This document shows, piece by piece, positions 26,993 to 36,684 of a stretch of 64,000 nt of DNA (positions are counted from its first letter, which is position 1; the number at the start of each line of letters is the position of its first letter). This DNA comes from Flavobacteriales bacterium. Lineage in GTDB: Bacteria > Bacteroidota > Bacteroidia > Flavobacteriales_F > PHOS-HE28. Where the stretch lies: positions 175,456-239,455 of the forward strand of contig JADJCS010000006.1 in the NCBI GenBank assembly GCA_016703105.1, read 5' to 3'. The notes beneath the pieces are model-generated. The model made no database searches. It had not been told where the DNA came from and saw only the letters and a list, made by a program, of their open reading frames with translations. The translations under genes and the position numbers were made by a program.

Positions 26993-29622
26993 CAGTTGAG
27001 GCTGGGGCTCGTGCTGCGCAATACATGCACATAGCCGTTCAGTTGCACGATCTCGTCCTCCGCCAACCGATCGAAGGTGACCGTGCAGATGTAGAAGTAC
27101 ACACCATCCGAAACGACCTCGCCGCTTTTCTGGTCGGTGCCGTCCCAGCCGATCGCGGGATCGTCCGTGGTGAACACCTCCTGCCCCCAGCGGTTGAAGA
27201 TGTGCAGCTCGATCACCTTCACGCCGCGGTACGGGAACGGCACGAAGAAGTCGTTGGTGTTGTCGTTGTTCGGCGTGTACACGTTCGGCAGGGTGTACAC
27301 CGGGCAGTTGTCACCGCAGAGCGTATCGCTGTACGCGCTTTCGTTCCCCACACTGTCTATGGCGGTGATCACATAGCAGCCCGCTACGCTCGATCCGTCC
27401 ACATGCTCGAAGTGCGTATTGTCGTCACCGATGTTGGTGCCGATCTGCACGAAGGTGCCACCGAGCGAATCGGTGAACCAGATGTTGTAGTACCACGTGT
27501 CGTCCGCGCAACTGTTGTTCGGGTTCGTCCAGTCCAACGTGTTCAGCGGAGCTTCGCAATCGTTGTCCAAGGACAGGTCCGGCGGACAGGGCGGCGTAAG
27601 GTCCACCGGGACCGCGCAAGCCTCCTGGCTGAAGTTGATCAGCGGTGCGACCACGGATGGATCACCGTACGCGCCGATCGTCCTCACACGGTAGCAATAC
27701 TCCTCTCCGTTAACCAAACCGGTGTCCACATAGTTCGGTTCCGTGCTGGTGCCGATCTGCACGAAGATCGCCCCGTCGAAGCGCTCGATCTCGAAGTCGG
27801 TGTTGGTCCACGGCGTGTTCGCCTCCCAACTGAGGTTGACTAATTCATCGTTCGGTGAAGCAGTGAGGAAGACGCTCGATGCGGGGTCGCTGCTACCCAC
27901 GCGATCCACGCCGTTGTTGTAGAACAGTTCCACGCGGTACACATGCGGACCGGTCTGGGTGTCCAACGGCTGATCCACGAACGCGGTGTCCGGATGCATG
28001 AGGAAGGGATGCGTGCCCGTGGTATGGATCAGTGCGCCTGCATTGGTGAAGCCATCGCCACGATAGAGTTGGAACGCATAGGGCCCGGGATAGAGCACTG
28101 TGTCCAGATCCACCGCATTGGTCCAGCGCACGGTATCGATCCCATTGCCGGTTCCTGTGGCGCCCACGCTCACATGTGTGATCAAGGGCACGCTGCGCTC
28201 CAGGAAGGTGCAGGCCTCATCGCTGCTGTAGCTCTCGGCGCCATCGCCGAAGTAAGCCGTGATGCGGTAACAGTACTCCACACCGAAAAGCACGTTCTCA
28301 TCCGTGAACGATGAGGTCCCCGCACCTTGCACGGTGTCCAGGAAGACGTATCCGGTGTAGGCGGGCACGCCTGTTTCGCAATGCGAGGGTGTGAACGGGA
28401 AGGGCCCTATGCGACGATAGATGCGATAGCCCGCGGCGTTGGTGCAGATGCTCGGTGTCCACGTCAGGTCGATCACCTCCACGTTGGGGGAGGCTACAAG
28501 GTTTTCGGGTTCCGGGGCGACCACAGTGATGTTCACCGGTTCATAGTCCTCGAGGATCACCGGCTGCCCGTTGTCGCTGGCGCGGAACACCACGGTGTAG
28601 GGTTGCAGACGCACATGCCCACATACCGTTTGCCAGTTGAACGTTCCTGAAACCGGGTTATCAGGCGGGTCGGGCAGGAAGCTCGCCGGGCTTTCGTTCA
28701 GGACCATCGGTCCACCCAGCGCGCTCAGTGTGACGTTCTGCGCGGCATCGGGGTCGCTGGCCGATACGTCGAACGTGAGGAAGGTTTCCGCCACCACACA
28801 GGTATCGGGCAGTGGATCCATTACGGGTGGCTCGTTGTCGCAGGATCCCACGGTGATCTGCATATCCCGTGTCACCCACCCCACTTCGTACCACGCTCCG
28901 AACACTTTGCGCCATTCGCGCACGCGGAAGGCGATGTTGTATTCGCCCATTAGCTGAGGTGCGTCCCAGAAAAGGGTACCAATAGTCGCGTCGATCTGGA
29001 AGATGTCCGGTGCGTTCGTGTCCACTTCCTCGGGGAAGACGTACCCCGGTATGTTGCCGCAACCCATTCCCGAACACTCAAGCAACTCGTAACTCAGGCT
29101 ATCGCCGTCTTGATCGAAGGCCACCGAATTGTGCGCCCAGAGTTGGAACTGGCAGGCATCCTGCAAAGGGCTGTTCAAAAAGCGCACGCTGCAATTGCCT
29201 CCGGTGAGGGGGCCGATCTTCAACATGGTCTTCACGCAGAAGGTCTGGTTCACCGAATTGGGGATGTTCAGCACCCCTTCGTTGCGGTTCTGGTCCTCGA
29301 AGCTCAGGATGAACTCTCCGGAGCCGCTGTACAAGTGAGAGCCCTCATAAAGGTTGCGCTGAGCGTCGAACGGTGCTGGCAAGGGGAGGATCTCCGTGCG
29401 CGGAAGGGTGTCACCGGTGCCATCGCCCCAGTTGATGTAGAGTTCGTTGCGATCCGCTGGCGCGCTGGTCTTGGTGTGCGTAATGATCTGCACATGGTAG
29501 AGCAGCGGGTTGTCGGGATCCACGCAGTAGACGATCTCGCCCGCACGGTTGTGAGTGGCCCATGCCGCAGCGCTAGAAGCGATGAGCAGCAGGGCGAAAA
29601 GGACGCGTAGAAGCCGGTGCAT
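26992..29622 (-). CDS. Fibronectin-type T9SS protein with gliding-motility C-terminal domain
   Basis: 876 residues from ATG 29622; signal peptide MHRLLRVLFALLLIASSAAAWA. The N-terminal ~250 residues (THNRAGEIVYCVD, YINWGDGTGDT, VREWRKVFGAWYEVGWVTRDM) recur in Bacteroidota gliding-motility-associated proteins. At least two fibronectin type III-like units follow (NVEVIDLTWTPSICTNAAGY and LVNLSWEANTPWTNTDFEIE), then a type B sorting domain (YTLPNVYTPNNDNTNDFF, LHIFNRWGQEVFTTDD). Likely a cell-surface protein exported by the T9SS. It shares a transcript with ribE, an odd pairing of surface protein and vitamin enzyme. Confidence 0.87.
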   Translation of the reverse strand: MHRLLRVLFALLLIASSAAAWATHNRAGEIVYCVDPDNPLLYHVQIITHTKTSAPADRNELYINWGDGTGDTLPRTEILPLPAPFDAQRNLYEGSHLYSGSGEFILSFEDQNRNEGVLNIPNSVNQTFCVKTMLKIGPLTGGNCSVRFLNSPLQDACQFQLWAHNSVAFDQDGDSLSYELLECSGMGCGNIPGYVFPEEVDTNAPDIFQIDATIGTLFWDAPQLMGEYNIAFRVREWRKVFGAWYEVGWVTRDMQITVGSCDNEPPVMDPLPDTCVVAETFLTFDVSASDPDAAQNVTLSALGGPMVLNESPASFLPDPPDNPVSGTFNWQTVCGHVRLQPYTVVFRASDNGQPVILEDYEPVNITVVAPEPENLVASPNVEVIDLTWTPSICTNAAGYRIYRRIGPFPFTPSHCETGVPAYTGYVFLDTVQGAGTSSFTDENVLFGVEYCYRITAYFGDGAESYSSDEACTFLERSVPLITHVSVGATGTGNGIDTVRWTNAVDLDTVLYPGPYAFQLYRGDGFTNAGALIHTTGTHPFLMHPDTAFVDQPLDTQTGPHVYRVELFYNNGVDRVGSSDPASSVFLTASPNDELVNLSWEANTPWTNTDFEIERFDGAIFVQIGTSTEPNYVDTGLVNGEEYCYRVRTIGAYGDPSVVAPLINFSQEACAVPVDLTPPCPPDLSLDNDCEAPLNTLDWTNPNNSCADDTWYYNIWFTDSLGGTFVQIGTNIGDDNTHFEHVDGSSVAGCYVITAIDSVGNESAYSDTLCGDNCPVYTLPNVYTPNNDNTNDFFVPFPYRGVKVIELHIFNRWGQEVFTTDDPAIGWDGTDQKSGEVVSDGVYFYICTVTFDRLAEDEIVQLNGYVHVLRSTSPSLN

Positions 29623-29740
29623 GGGGAACCAAAGTTCGCTATTTCCCGCCCCGTCGGCGACGCCGAGCGAGCAACGGTCCCTTGCACAACGCTTGGCAGC
29701 GCAAGTTGGTGCGCCACCCGGACCACCAACCCTGGAAACC

Positions 29741-29748
29741 TATCTTTG
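29741..29748 (+). promoter_or_regulatory. Candidate -7 box TATCTTTG for the aminopeptidase operon
   Basis: An exact match to TAnnTTTG, 33 bases upstream of the M17 start at 29782, in the divergent gap with the T9SS gene. No matching -33 box at the usual spacing is obvious. Confidence 0.5.
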
Positions 29749-29781
29749 GACACGACCCTTCGTACCGCCCACCGCCCGCCG

Positions 29782-31215
29782 ATGATCACGATCGAAAAGA
29801 GCCCCCGGCCTGCCGCCGGAAAGGATACCCTTGCCCTGGTGGCGGGCAAGAACCGCTTGCGGGAATTGGACTTGGAGCGGCAGGACCTGCACTACCTGGG
29901 CGAGCAGCTAGGTACCGACGAACCCGTTGCGGCACTGGACATTAGTGGCCGCATGGTGCTTGTGCATAGCCCTGCGAAAGGCTCCCGTTCGGAACAACTG
30001 GAGAACGCCCGTCGCGCTGGTGCTCTCATGGCCGAGCGACTCACCGCCGCGAAGCGCACCGAGGCTCAACTGATCGGGCTCCATGACGATATTGAACTGC
30101 TCCTGGCCCTGGCCGAGGGGTTCGCTCTTGGCGCCTACAACTACCGGAAGTTCAAGACCTCCAAGGCGCCTACTACCCTGGAGCGCCTCACCGTGGTGCA
30201 TCCGGAGGTGGACCGCAAAACCCTCGAACGGCTCAGTGATCTCGTGGAGGTGGTTTGCACGGTGCGCGACCTGGTGAACGATCCCGTCTCTTCCCTCAAC
30301 GCGGTGCAACTGGCCAGTGAGTTCCGCACCCTTTGCCGCAATGCCGGTGTGAAATTCCAGGTGCTGGAAAAAGCACAGATCGAGGCGCTGGGCATGGGAG
30401 GCCTGCTCGCCGTGAACAAAGGCAGTATCGACCCGCCCACCTTTTCCATCCTGGAATACAAACCCAAGAAGGTGGTGAACGCCAAACCCATCGTGCTCGT
30501 GGGCAAGGGCGTGGTGTATGACACGGGCGGCCTGAGCTTGAAGCCCACGCCGAACAGCATGGACTACATGAAGTGCGACATGGCCGGTGGGGCCTGTGTG
30601 GCCGGTGCCATCGCCGCCGCCGCGCTGCTGGAGCTGCCCGTGCATGTGGTCGCCATCGTGCCCGCCACGGACAACCGGCCCGGAGGCAACGCTTTCGCAC
30701 CGGGCGATGTGGTGCGCATGCACAGCGGCCTGACCGTGGAGGTGCTGAACAGCGATGCGGAAGGGCGCATGATCTTGGCCGACGGCCTCAGCTATGCCGA
30801 ACGATATGCCGCGGAAACGATCGTCACGGTCGCCACGCTGACCGGCGCCGCCGCCCGCGCCATCGGTACCCAAGGCATCGTGGCCATGGGCACCGCCGAC
30901 GATCGCACCTTCGAGCGGCTCCGGGCATCCGGTGACCACGTACACGAACGCATCGCGCATTTCCCTTTCTGGAAGGAGTACGACAAGGAATTGGACAGCG
31001 ACATCGCCGACATGAAGAACTTGGGGAGCGACAGCGCCGGCATGATCACCGCGGGCAAATTCCTCGCGCGTTTCACCACCCGTCCATACATCCACCTGGA
31101 CATCGCCGGACCCGCATTCCTCACGCGACGCGATGGCTACCGGCCCAAGGGCGGCACCGGTACCGGGGTGCGGCTGCTCGTGGAATTCATCAAACGTCGC
31201 GCGGCAAAGGCCTAG
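29782..31215 (+). CDS. M17 leucyl aminopeptidase family protein
   Basis: 477 residues from ATG 29782 (MITIEKSPRPAAG); upstream in-frame codons overlap the divergent gene's promoter and are not used. The C-terminal catalytic domain has GKGVVYDTGGLSLKP (Lys242 and Asp247, metal site) and NSDAEGRMILADGL (Asp325, Glu327, Arg329), the M17 signature. These are hexameric cytoplasmic enzymes that release N-terminal residues using two metal ions. The N-terminal domain is divergent, as usual in the family. pdxA follows 16 bases downstream, so the two are likely cotranscribed. The sequence alone does not separate PepA from PepB type. Confidence 0.93.
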   Translation: MITIEKSPRPAAGKDTLALVAGKNRLRELDLERQDLHYLGEQLGTDEPVAALDISGRMVLVHSPAKGSRSEQLENARRAGALMAERLTAAKRTEAQLIGLHDDIELLLALAEGFALGAYNYRKFKTSKAPTTLERLTVVHPEVDRKTLERLSDLVEVVCTVRDLVNDPVSSLNAVQLASEFRTLCRNAGVKFQVLEKAQIEALGMGGLLAVNKGSIDPPTFSILEYKPKKVVNAKPIVLVGKGVVYDTGGLSLKPTPNSMDYMKCDMAGGACVAGAIAAAALLELPVHVVAIVPATDNRPGGNAFAPGDVVRMHSGLTVEVLNSDAEGRMILADGLSYAERYAAETIVTVATLTGAAARAIGTQGIVAMGTADDRTFERLRASGDHVHERIAHFPFWKEYDKELDSDIADMKNLGSDSAGMITAGKFLARFTTRPYIHLDIAGPAFLTRRDGYRPKGGTGTGVRLLVEFIKRRAAKA

Positions 31216-31231
31216 TGGGAAGCGCAGAACA

Positions 31232-32299
31232 ATGAGCGAAGGAAGGAAAGTCCCCCGTGTCGGCATCAGTTGCGGTGACCTCCACGGGATCGGGATCGAG
31301 GTAGTGCTGAAGACCTTCGAGGATGCCCGGCTCTTGCAGGACGTAACGCCGGTGCTCTATGCCTCGGCCAAAGCAGTGAGCCACCACCGCAAAGCGCTCG
31401 GGTTGGACGAGGTCCAGTTCCATCGCGTGAACGATGCGGCCGAGGCGCTTCCCAAGAAGCTCAACCTCGTGAATCTCTGGGAGGAGGATGTTCCCATTGA
31501 GCTCGGGAAGCCCAGTGGCAAGTCGGCGTCGTTCGCCATTCAGAGCCTCGAAGCCGCCACACATGATCTGGCCGCGGGCAAGGTGGACGTGCTGGTAACG
31601 GCGCCCATAGACAAGAACGCCATGGAGGCCGCTGGCTTCGCCTTTCCGGGCCACACGGAATACCTGGCCCACGTCGCTGGTGTGGACCAAGTGTTGATGG
31701 TGCTCGTAGGCGATGGCCTGCGCGTGGGCACCGTTACCGGGCATATCCCACTGAAGGATGTGGCCCCTGCCATCACCACGGAGCGCATCCTGATCAAGGC
31801 CCGTCTCTTTCACCAAAGCCTGCTGCGCGATTTCGGTGTCATCACACCTCGCCTCGCCTTGCTGGGCCTGAACCCGCACGCGGGGGACGGCGGCACCCTG
31901 GGTACCGAGGACCGCGAGCGGATCCTGCCCGCTGTGCGCCAGCTGGTGAGCGAGGGGATCCAGGCGATGGGACCCTACGCGGCCGATGGTTTCTTCGGGA
32001 ACGGCACCTACAAGCAGTTCGATGGTGTGCTGGCCATGTACCACGACCAGGGGCTGGCTCCTTTCAAGGCATTGAGCTTCGGCCACGGGGTCAACTTCAC
32101 CGCTGGGTTGCCGATCGTACGCACCAGCCCGGACCACGGCACCGGTCTGGACATCGCCGGTAAGGGAGTGGCCGATGAAGGCAGTTTCCGCAACGCGGTA
32201 TGGATGGCGACCGATATCCTTCGCCAACGTGAACTCTTCAAGGCGATCGGGGTGAACCCGCTCCAGAAACAGGAGCGCGGCAAGAAGGAAAAGGACTGA
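31232..32299 (+). CDS. pdxA: 4-hydroxythreonine-4-phosphate dehydrogenase
   Basis: 355 residues from ATG 31232 (MSEGRKVPRVGISCGDLHGI). PdxA oxidises 4-phosphohydroxy-L-threonine to the precursor that PdxJ uses to make pyridoxine 5'-phosphate. Visible family marks are GISCGDLHGIG at the N-terminus, VTAPIDKNAM, the metal-binding GHTEYLA, LGLNPHAGDGG, AMYHDQGLAPFK and RTSPDHGTGLDIAGKG. The C-terminal Lys/Glu-rich tail is an extension common in Bacteroidota. It follows the M17 gene by 16 bases and ends 13 bases from the convergent flippase gene, with no hairpin between. Confidence 0.96.
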   Translation: MSEGRKVPRVGISCGDLHGIGIEVVLKTFEDARLLQDVTPVLYASAKAVSHHRKALGLDEVQFHRVNDAAEALPKKLNLVNLWEEDVPIELGKPSGKSASFAIQSLEAATHDLAAGKVDVLVTAPIDKNAMEAAGFAFPGHTEYLAHVAGVDQVLMVLVGDGLRVGTVTGHIPLKDVAPAITTERILIKARLFHQSLLRDFGVITPRLALLGLNPHAGDGGTLGTEDRERILPAVRQLVSEGIQAMGPYAADGFFGNGTYKQFDGVLAMYHDQGLAPFKALSFGHGVNFTAGLPIVRTSPDHGTGLDIAGKGVADEGSFRNAVWMATDILRQRELFKAIGVNPLQKQERGKKEKD

Positions 32300-32312
32300 T
32301 CGATCCGACCGG

Positions 32313-33725
32313 TCAGCCAGGCAGGGGCACCCAAGAACCGAACAGGGCGAAGCGGAGCGCCGCGAACAACGCGGAAGCCACCAGCACGAGCAATGTGGCC
32401 CGCACCGTCATGGCCGTTCCGTTCAACCGCGCCGCGTCGAGCACGAAGGCCGAGAGGACCATTGAACCCAGCAGGCTCCCCAGGCCATAGGCGATGAGCA
32501 CCGCATCCGTGCCCCAGCCCAGGTACAACACCGCACCCATTGCAGCGGTGCGCAGCACATTGAGCACGATCTGGAACACCAGCATGAAGTGTTCCTTCCG
32601 CCGCACGTTGAAGATCGACACCAACGGCTCCGTCACCAACCGGAAAAGGAAGGAAGGCCCCAGGCATGCTGTAGCGAACCCCGCATCACGCCACGGTTCG
32701 CCGAAGATCAGCGCGAAGCCGTGATCGGCGAAGAAGGTCATGAGCAGGAAGGGCCCGAGGCCCACCCAAAGCAGGCGGGTAAAGAGACCGCGCGTCACAC
32801 GCTTCAATTCCTCGGGTGCGGCATGCACGGTTTCGGCCGCCTTCTGCATGTACACCGGACCGAACGAGAAACCCAACAACCGCAAAGGGATCAACAAGAG
32901 GCTCGCGCCCAGTGCGAAGTGCCCCACTGCGGCGAGGTCCGAGGCCAGGAAGAACAGCGGCAGCTGAATACCCAGCAAGCTCACCCACCGTTCCGGGAAG
33001 ATCCAGAGCGGATAGCGCCGGTATTCGATGACCGTACCGCGAATACTCGCCCATGCCCAGCCCGTGCGCAACCGGTCTAGACCCACCGGCCTCAACCATC
33101 GCGCATAGAAGGGAAGAGCCGCACCCCGCACCAGTGCATCTCCCAACATCAAGCCGTAGGGCATCCCCTTGCTCCATAAGCCGAACGCCACATTGAAGAG
33201 CCGTGTTCCCGCATCCATGCTCACGCCGGTGAACGCGCTCTCCTTGAACTTCTTCGCCCGTGCGAGCCATTGCGTCGCGATGATGGAAAGCGAATAGAAC
33301 GCCGATACCGGAGCCACCAGATAGATCCAGTTGCCCAGCACCGCCAGGTCGGGGAACATCCTATAGAGCGGTCCGGAACAGATGGCGATCAGCAGGCAGC
33401 AGCACGACACCACACCCGTGAGCAACAGGTTGAAGCGGACCAGATGGAGGAACTTTTCCTCCTCTCTGGGCAGCACGTATGCGGCGGAGAAACCCAGGTC
33501 GCTCACCGACGCGCTGTTCATTACCAGGGCCAGGTAGAGCCCGAACATCCCATACGCCTCCGGGCCATAAATACGCGCGATGATCGGCGTGAGCAGCAGC
33601 TGGCTCAGCATCCCGAGCGCGTTGCCCGATAGGAAGTGGAAGGAGTTCCGCGTGAACGAACCTGGGGTGCGGAGCCGGTCCAGATCGTGCCGGATGCTCT
33701 GAAGGACTTGACGGATCGAACGCAC
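32313..33725 (-). CDS. Polysaccharide/oligosaccharide flippase (Wzx-like, MVF superfamily)
   Basis: 470 residues from a GTG start at 33725. About twelve hydrophobic segments are visible, starting with FLSGNALGMLSQLLLTPIIAR and including YLALVMNSASVSDLGFSAAYV. The N-terminal motif IIARIYGPEAYGMFGLY is typical of polysaccharide biosynthesis proteins that flip lipid-linked sugar repeats across the inner membrane. It may serve O-antigen or exopolysaccharide assembly; the adjacent minus-strand methyltransferase could act on the same glycan. No glycosyltransferase is in the window, so the substrate is unknown. Confidence 0.88.
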   Translation of the reverse strand: MRSIRQVLQSIRHDLDRLRTPGSFTRNSFHFLSGNALGMLSQLLLTPIIARIYGPEAYGMFGLYLALVMNSASVSDLGFSAAYVLPREEEKFLHLVRFNLLLTGVVSCCCLLIAICSGPLYRMFPDLAVLGNWIYLVAPVSAFYSLSIIATQWLARAKKFKESAFTGVSMDAGTRLFNVAFGLWSKGMPYGLMLGDALVRGAALPFYARWLRPVGLDRLRTGWAWASIRGTVIEYRRYPLWIFPERWVSLLGIQLPLFFLASDLAAVGHFALGASLLLIPLRLLGFSFGPVYMQKAAETVHAAPEELKRVTRGLFTRLLWVGLGPFLLMTFFADHGFALIFGEPWRDAGFATACLGPSFLFRLVTEPLVSIFNVRRKEHFMLVFQIVLNVLRTAAMGAVLYLGWGTDAVLIAYGLGSLLGSMVLSAFVLDAARLNGTAMTVRATLLVLVASALFAALRFALFGSWVPLPG

Positions 33726-33780
33726 GCTGTGGCGGTGCCGGTAAAGGTATCCGCCCGGCCTGTGGACGAGCGGACGGTGG

Positions 33781-34518
33781 CTAAACCTCGGGCTTACGCG
33801 CGACCATGCTCGAGCCGAGCGCGTAGGGCCCCTTTGTGCGCTGCCTGTTCCGCTGTGGCCACCCGGTCCAGAGCACGACCTGCGCGAAAAGGCGGAAAAT
33901 GCGGTTCGGCAATCCCGTGGGCATGAACTTGTTCAGCGTGTCCATAAGAACGTCGGCATGACCGCCATATACCTCTTGATGTAGCACTTCCATGCCAGCG
34001 GCCTCGCACAAATGTTTCAGCGCGAAAGGAGAGGGATGGAAATATTCATGCGGATACTCGCCCATCCAATACACGAACGGTGCGGTGATCAACACCTTTC
34101 CCCCCGGCTTCAGTACGCGCTGCACCTCGGCCATAAGTACATGTGGCCGGGTGATATGCACCAACATGTCCGAAAGCACCGCGGAATCGAAAGTGCTTTC
34201 GGCGAACGGCAATGGCCCTGGGGCATTGAGGTCCACGAAGTGGTCGAGCAGCTCCTTGGTGTGCATGCTCCCAGCCCAGTCCACGCAGCAACTGCCTGTG
34301 GTGCGCTCCCCGTAGAGTTCGTGATACGGCACCGGGCCACAGCCCAGGTCCAGCACGTAGCCCGTAATGTGCTCCTTGATCAAAGGGATGTACAGCGCAT
34401 GCTGCAGTTCGGCGGTGTACCACGACCCGCCATACACCCCTGCCACGTTCGTCCTGTAGCGCCCTGTAGAAGGGTCGCGCACAATGCGACTGGGCTTCCA
34501 CTTCTCGGGGTTCTTCAT
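33781..34518 (-). CDS. Class I SAM-dependent methyltransferase
   Basis: About 245 residues from ATG 34518 (MKNPEKWKPSRIVRD), preferred to 34587 because it lies just behind a -7 box. Motif I for SAM binding is VLDLGCGPVPY (~residue 57); motif II is LPFAESTFDSAVLSDMLVHI and motif III is RVLKPGGKVLITAPFVYWMG. This pattern fits methyltransferases next to surface-glycan genes that modify a sugar or a lipid-linked intermediate. It lies 55 bases upstream of the flippase gene on the same strand. The acceptor is not known. Confidence 0.88.
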   Translation of the reverse strand: MKNPEKWKPSRIVRDPSTGRYRTNVAGVYGGSWYTAELQHALYIPLIKEHITGYVLDLGCGPVPYHELYGERTTGSCCVDWAGSMHTKELLDHFVDLNAPGPLPFAESTFDSAVLSDMLVHITRPHVLMAEVQRVLKPGGKVLITAPFVYWMGEYPHEYFHPSPFALKHLCEAAGMEVLHQEVYGGHADVLMDTLNKFMPTGLPNRIFRLFAQVVLWTGWPQRNRQRTKGPYALGSSMVARKPEV

Positions 34519-34555
34519 GCTTGTTCCGGTGCGCCGAATGGCACCCAGAGGCGCG

Positions 34556-34563
34556 CAAATGTA
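34556..34563 (-). promoter_or_regulatory. Candidate -7 box TACATTTG for the methyltransferase
   Basis: Exact TAnnTTTG on the minus strand, 37 bases upstream of the ATG at 34518, in the divergent gap with the lytic transglycosylase gene. Confidence 0.45.
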
Positions 34564-34733
34564 GCCGTCGACCAGACTGGTCTTCATCCGTGTTCCAACC
34601 CGCGTTCAAGGGTATCGTGGTGCCAAAGAACACATGGACCCGAAGTGGAGCGTCGTTAACGTTGGATCGTGGATCGACCGCTGGGACAACAATGTCGGAC
34701 CGCGACCGTATCAACCTTACTTTGTCCTTGACC

Positions 34734-36257
34734 ATGAACGCATTCCGTCTATTACTGGCACTGGTGGCCCTTCCTCTGGCAGGGTACGCACAAACAGGAC
34801 AGGAAATACCGGCCCTCCCGCCGGACGACCCGGTGCTCCAACGGCTGGACGACCTCGCCCATTCGCCCTGGGTGATGCACGACCCCTTCACTGCGGATAC
34901 CGCGCTATTGAACGTGCATGGCTTCACGGCCAACACCGTTCCCTCTTACCCGCCAGCGGAGATACATCGGAGGCTTTCGGTGCTCGACCAACGAACACCG
35001 TTCGTGCTCACCTACAATCCGGTGGTGCAGTCCTACATCGACTTGTACGCCGTGCGCAAACGCGAACAGACCAGCCGCATGCTCGGGATGGCGCAACTTT
35101 ACTTCCCGGTGTTCGAGGATGCGTTGGACCGGCACGGAATGCCGCAAGAGCTGAAGTACCTCGCCGTAGTAGAGAGCGCGCTGTATCCCGCTGCGCGAAG
35201 CCGCGCAGCGGCGGTCGGCCTTTGGCAGTTCATCGCCAGCACCGGCAAGCTTTACGGCCTGCGGGTGGACAGCTATGTGGATGAGCGTTGCGATGTGTAC
35301 ATGAGCACAGACGCCGCCTGCAGGTACCTCAAGGACCTGCACCGCATCTTCGGAAATTGGGAACTTGCGCTGGCCGCGTACAACTGTGGACCCGGCAACG
35401 TGAACAAGGCGATCCGCCGGAGCGGTGGGCGCATGGATTACTGGGAGGTGTACGATCATCTCCCGCGCGAGACCCGGGGCTATGTTCCCGCGTTCATCGC
35501 GGTGAACTACATCTTCGAGCATGCCGCAGACCACAATCTCTACCCGGTGCAGCCCAATTATTGCGCGTACGAAGTGGATACCGTGCAGGTGTGTTACCCG
35601 CTCACGATCGCCGACCTCGCGCGCTATACCGGTGGTAGTGAGACGGCCCTGCGCGACCTGAACCCGGTGTTCAAGCAAGGGTACGTACCCGATCCCGATC
35701 AACCGGTGACCTTGTACATGCCCCGCGATCTGGTTCGGTCGTTCTTGGCGCGCGAAGACAGCATGCGCTACCGCTACCTCGCTGGAACCGCAACGGTCAC
35801 AACACCCGTGGTCGCTACTTCGGCATTGGTCCAAGCGGCCCCGCCCCAGGTCAGCACGCATATCGTGCGTCGCGGTGAATCGCTGGGCACGATCGCGCAG
35901 CGCAACGGAATAACCGTGGCGCAATTGAGATCATGGAACGGACTGCACGGGGATCGGATCCAGCCTGGGCAAAAGCTTCGTATTGAGCGACCGGCGACAA
36001 CGAACACTGGCACTGCGGCCTTGCAGCGGCCCGCGCCTGTTCCTACCGTGGCGCAAGTAGAGAAACCTTCGCCCTCCGCACCGAACGCAGCTGAGGCATT
36101 CATCTATCACGTCGTGCAGCCCGGTGATACCCTATGGGGTATCGCGCAACTTTATCCGGGCGTGACCGTGGAGGACCTGCGGCGGTTGAACGCCGGGCTT
36201 AACAGCAAGCGTCTCGCTCCCGGAAAAAAGATCAAGGTCGGGGTACAACCGGGCTGA
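34734..36257 (+). CDS. MltD-like lytic transglycosylase with two LysM domains
   Basis: 507 residues; the start at 34734 gives a signal peptide (MNAFRLLLALVALPLAGYAQ). Residues ~115-260 are an SLT domain: YLAVVESALYPAARSR with catalytic Glu147, AVGLWQFIASTGKLYGL and ALAAYNCGPGNVNKAI. Two LysM repeats follow (~372-418, HIVRRGESLGTIAQRNGIT; ~456-502, YHVVQPGDTLWGIAQLYPG). It cleaves peptidoglycan between MurNAc and GlcNAc to form 1,6-anhydro ends, in the periplasm. The order SLT-LysM-LysM matches Bacteroidota MltD-type enzymes. Start alternative: ATG 34692. It is divergent from the methyltransferase gene. Confidence 0.94.
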   Translation: MNAFRLLLALVALPLAGYAQTGQEIPALPPDDPVLQRLDDLAHSPWVMHDPFTADTALLNVHGFTANTVPSYPPAEIHRRLSVLDQRTPFVLTYNPVVQSYIDLYAVRKREQTSRMLGMAQLYFPVFEDALDRHGMPQELKYLAVVESALYPAARSRAAAVGLWQFIASTGKLYGLRVDSYVDERCDVYMSTDAACRYLKDLHRIFGNWELALAAYNCGPGNVNKAIRRSGGRMDYWEVYDHLPRETRGYVPAFIAVNYIFEHAADHNLYPVQPNYCAYEVDTVQVCYPLTIADLARYTGGSETALRDLNPVFKQGYVPDPDQPVTLYMPRDLVRSFLAREDSMRYRYLAGTATVTTPVVATSALVQAAPPQVSTHIVRRGESLGTIAQRNGITVAQLRSWNGLHGDRIQPGQKLRIERPATTNTGTAALQRPAPVPTVAQVEKPSPSAPNAAEAFIYHVVQPGDTLWGIAQLYPGVTVEDLRRLNAGLNSKRLAPGKKIKVGVQPG

Positions 36258-36393
36258 TCCTTTCATTCCTCTGAAGGCCAAGTACTACGGTACCCGCGCG
36301 TTGCGTTTTTTGAACAGCATGGTGGTGCATGTTGAAAATTCGCGGCACCTCGCTGCGTTCGCACCCGCTAATTTCCCGGTGCGAAATCCGACC

Positions 36394-36624
36394 ATGGAAA
36401 GCTCCGTCATCCGAGATCTTTACCACAAACACTGTCGCTTCAAGCTCCGCTCGGGCAAGGAAGTGTTCGGGGTGGTATGGGAGGTGGAAACGGGCCCCGT
36501 CACACGTATGTTCTTCGCGAGTGTGCGCGACTACGAGCGCTTCCAGCGCGATCCGCAACAGCCCATCGCGGTGATCCCGATGCTGCCGGAGGAGATCGTA
36601 CATGCCGAGAGCCTCGCGTCCTGA
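36394..36624 (+). CDS. Small conserved hypothetical protein
   Basis: 76 residues from ATG 36394 (MESSVIRDLYHKHCRFKL); longer frames from 36301 would use a TTG. The protein has a beta-strand-rich pattern (CRFKLRSGKEVFGVVWEVE, TRMFFASVRDYERF) and no signal peptide. It is followed after 60 bases by the convergent S9 lipoprotein gene. A family name is not recognised. Coding is supported by codon use with G or C at third positions and by its isolated open frame. Probably cytoplasmic. Confidence 0.6.
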   Translation: MESSVIRDLYHKHCRFKLRSGKEVFGVVWEVETGPVTRMFFASVRDYERFQRDPQQPIAVIPMLPEEIVHAESLAS

Positions 36625-36684
36625 GGGCCTAAGGAACTCATCCCTTCGGATGTCAGCGCGTTCAACCGGAACAGCCCGGTCCAT

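Noticed and set aside
26993..27100. FMN riboswitch upstream of riboflavin synthase
   Set aside because: The gene starts inside the stop of the previous gene, so there is no leader to hold one.
33781..34587. Start of the methyltransferase at 34587
   Set aside because: The codons between 34587 and 34518 would overlap the -7 box, and the family-like sequence begins at 34518.
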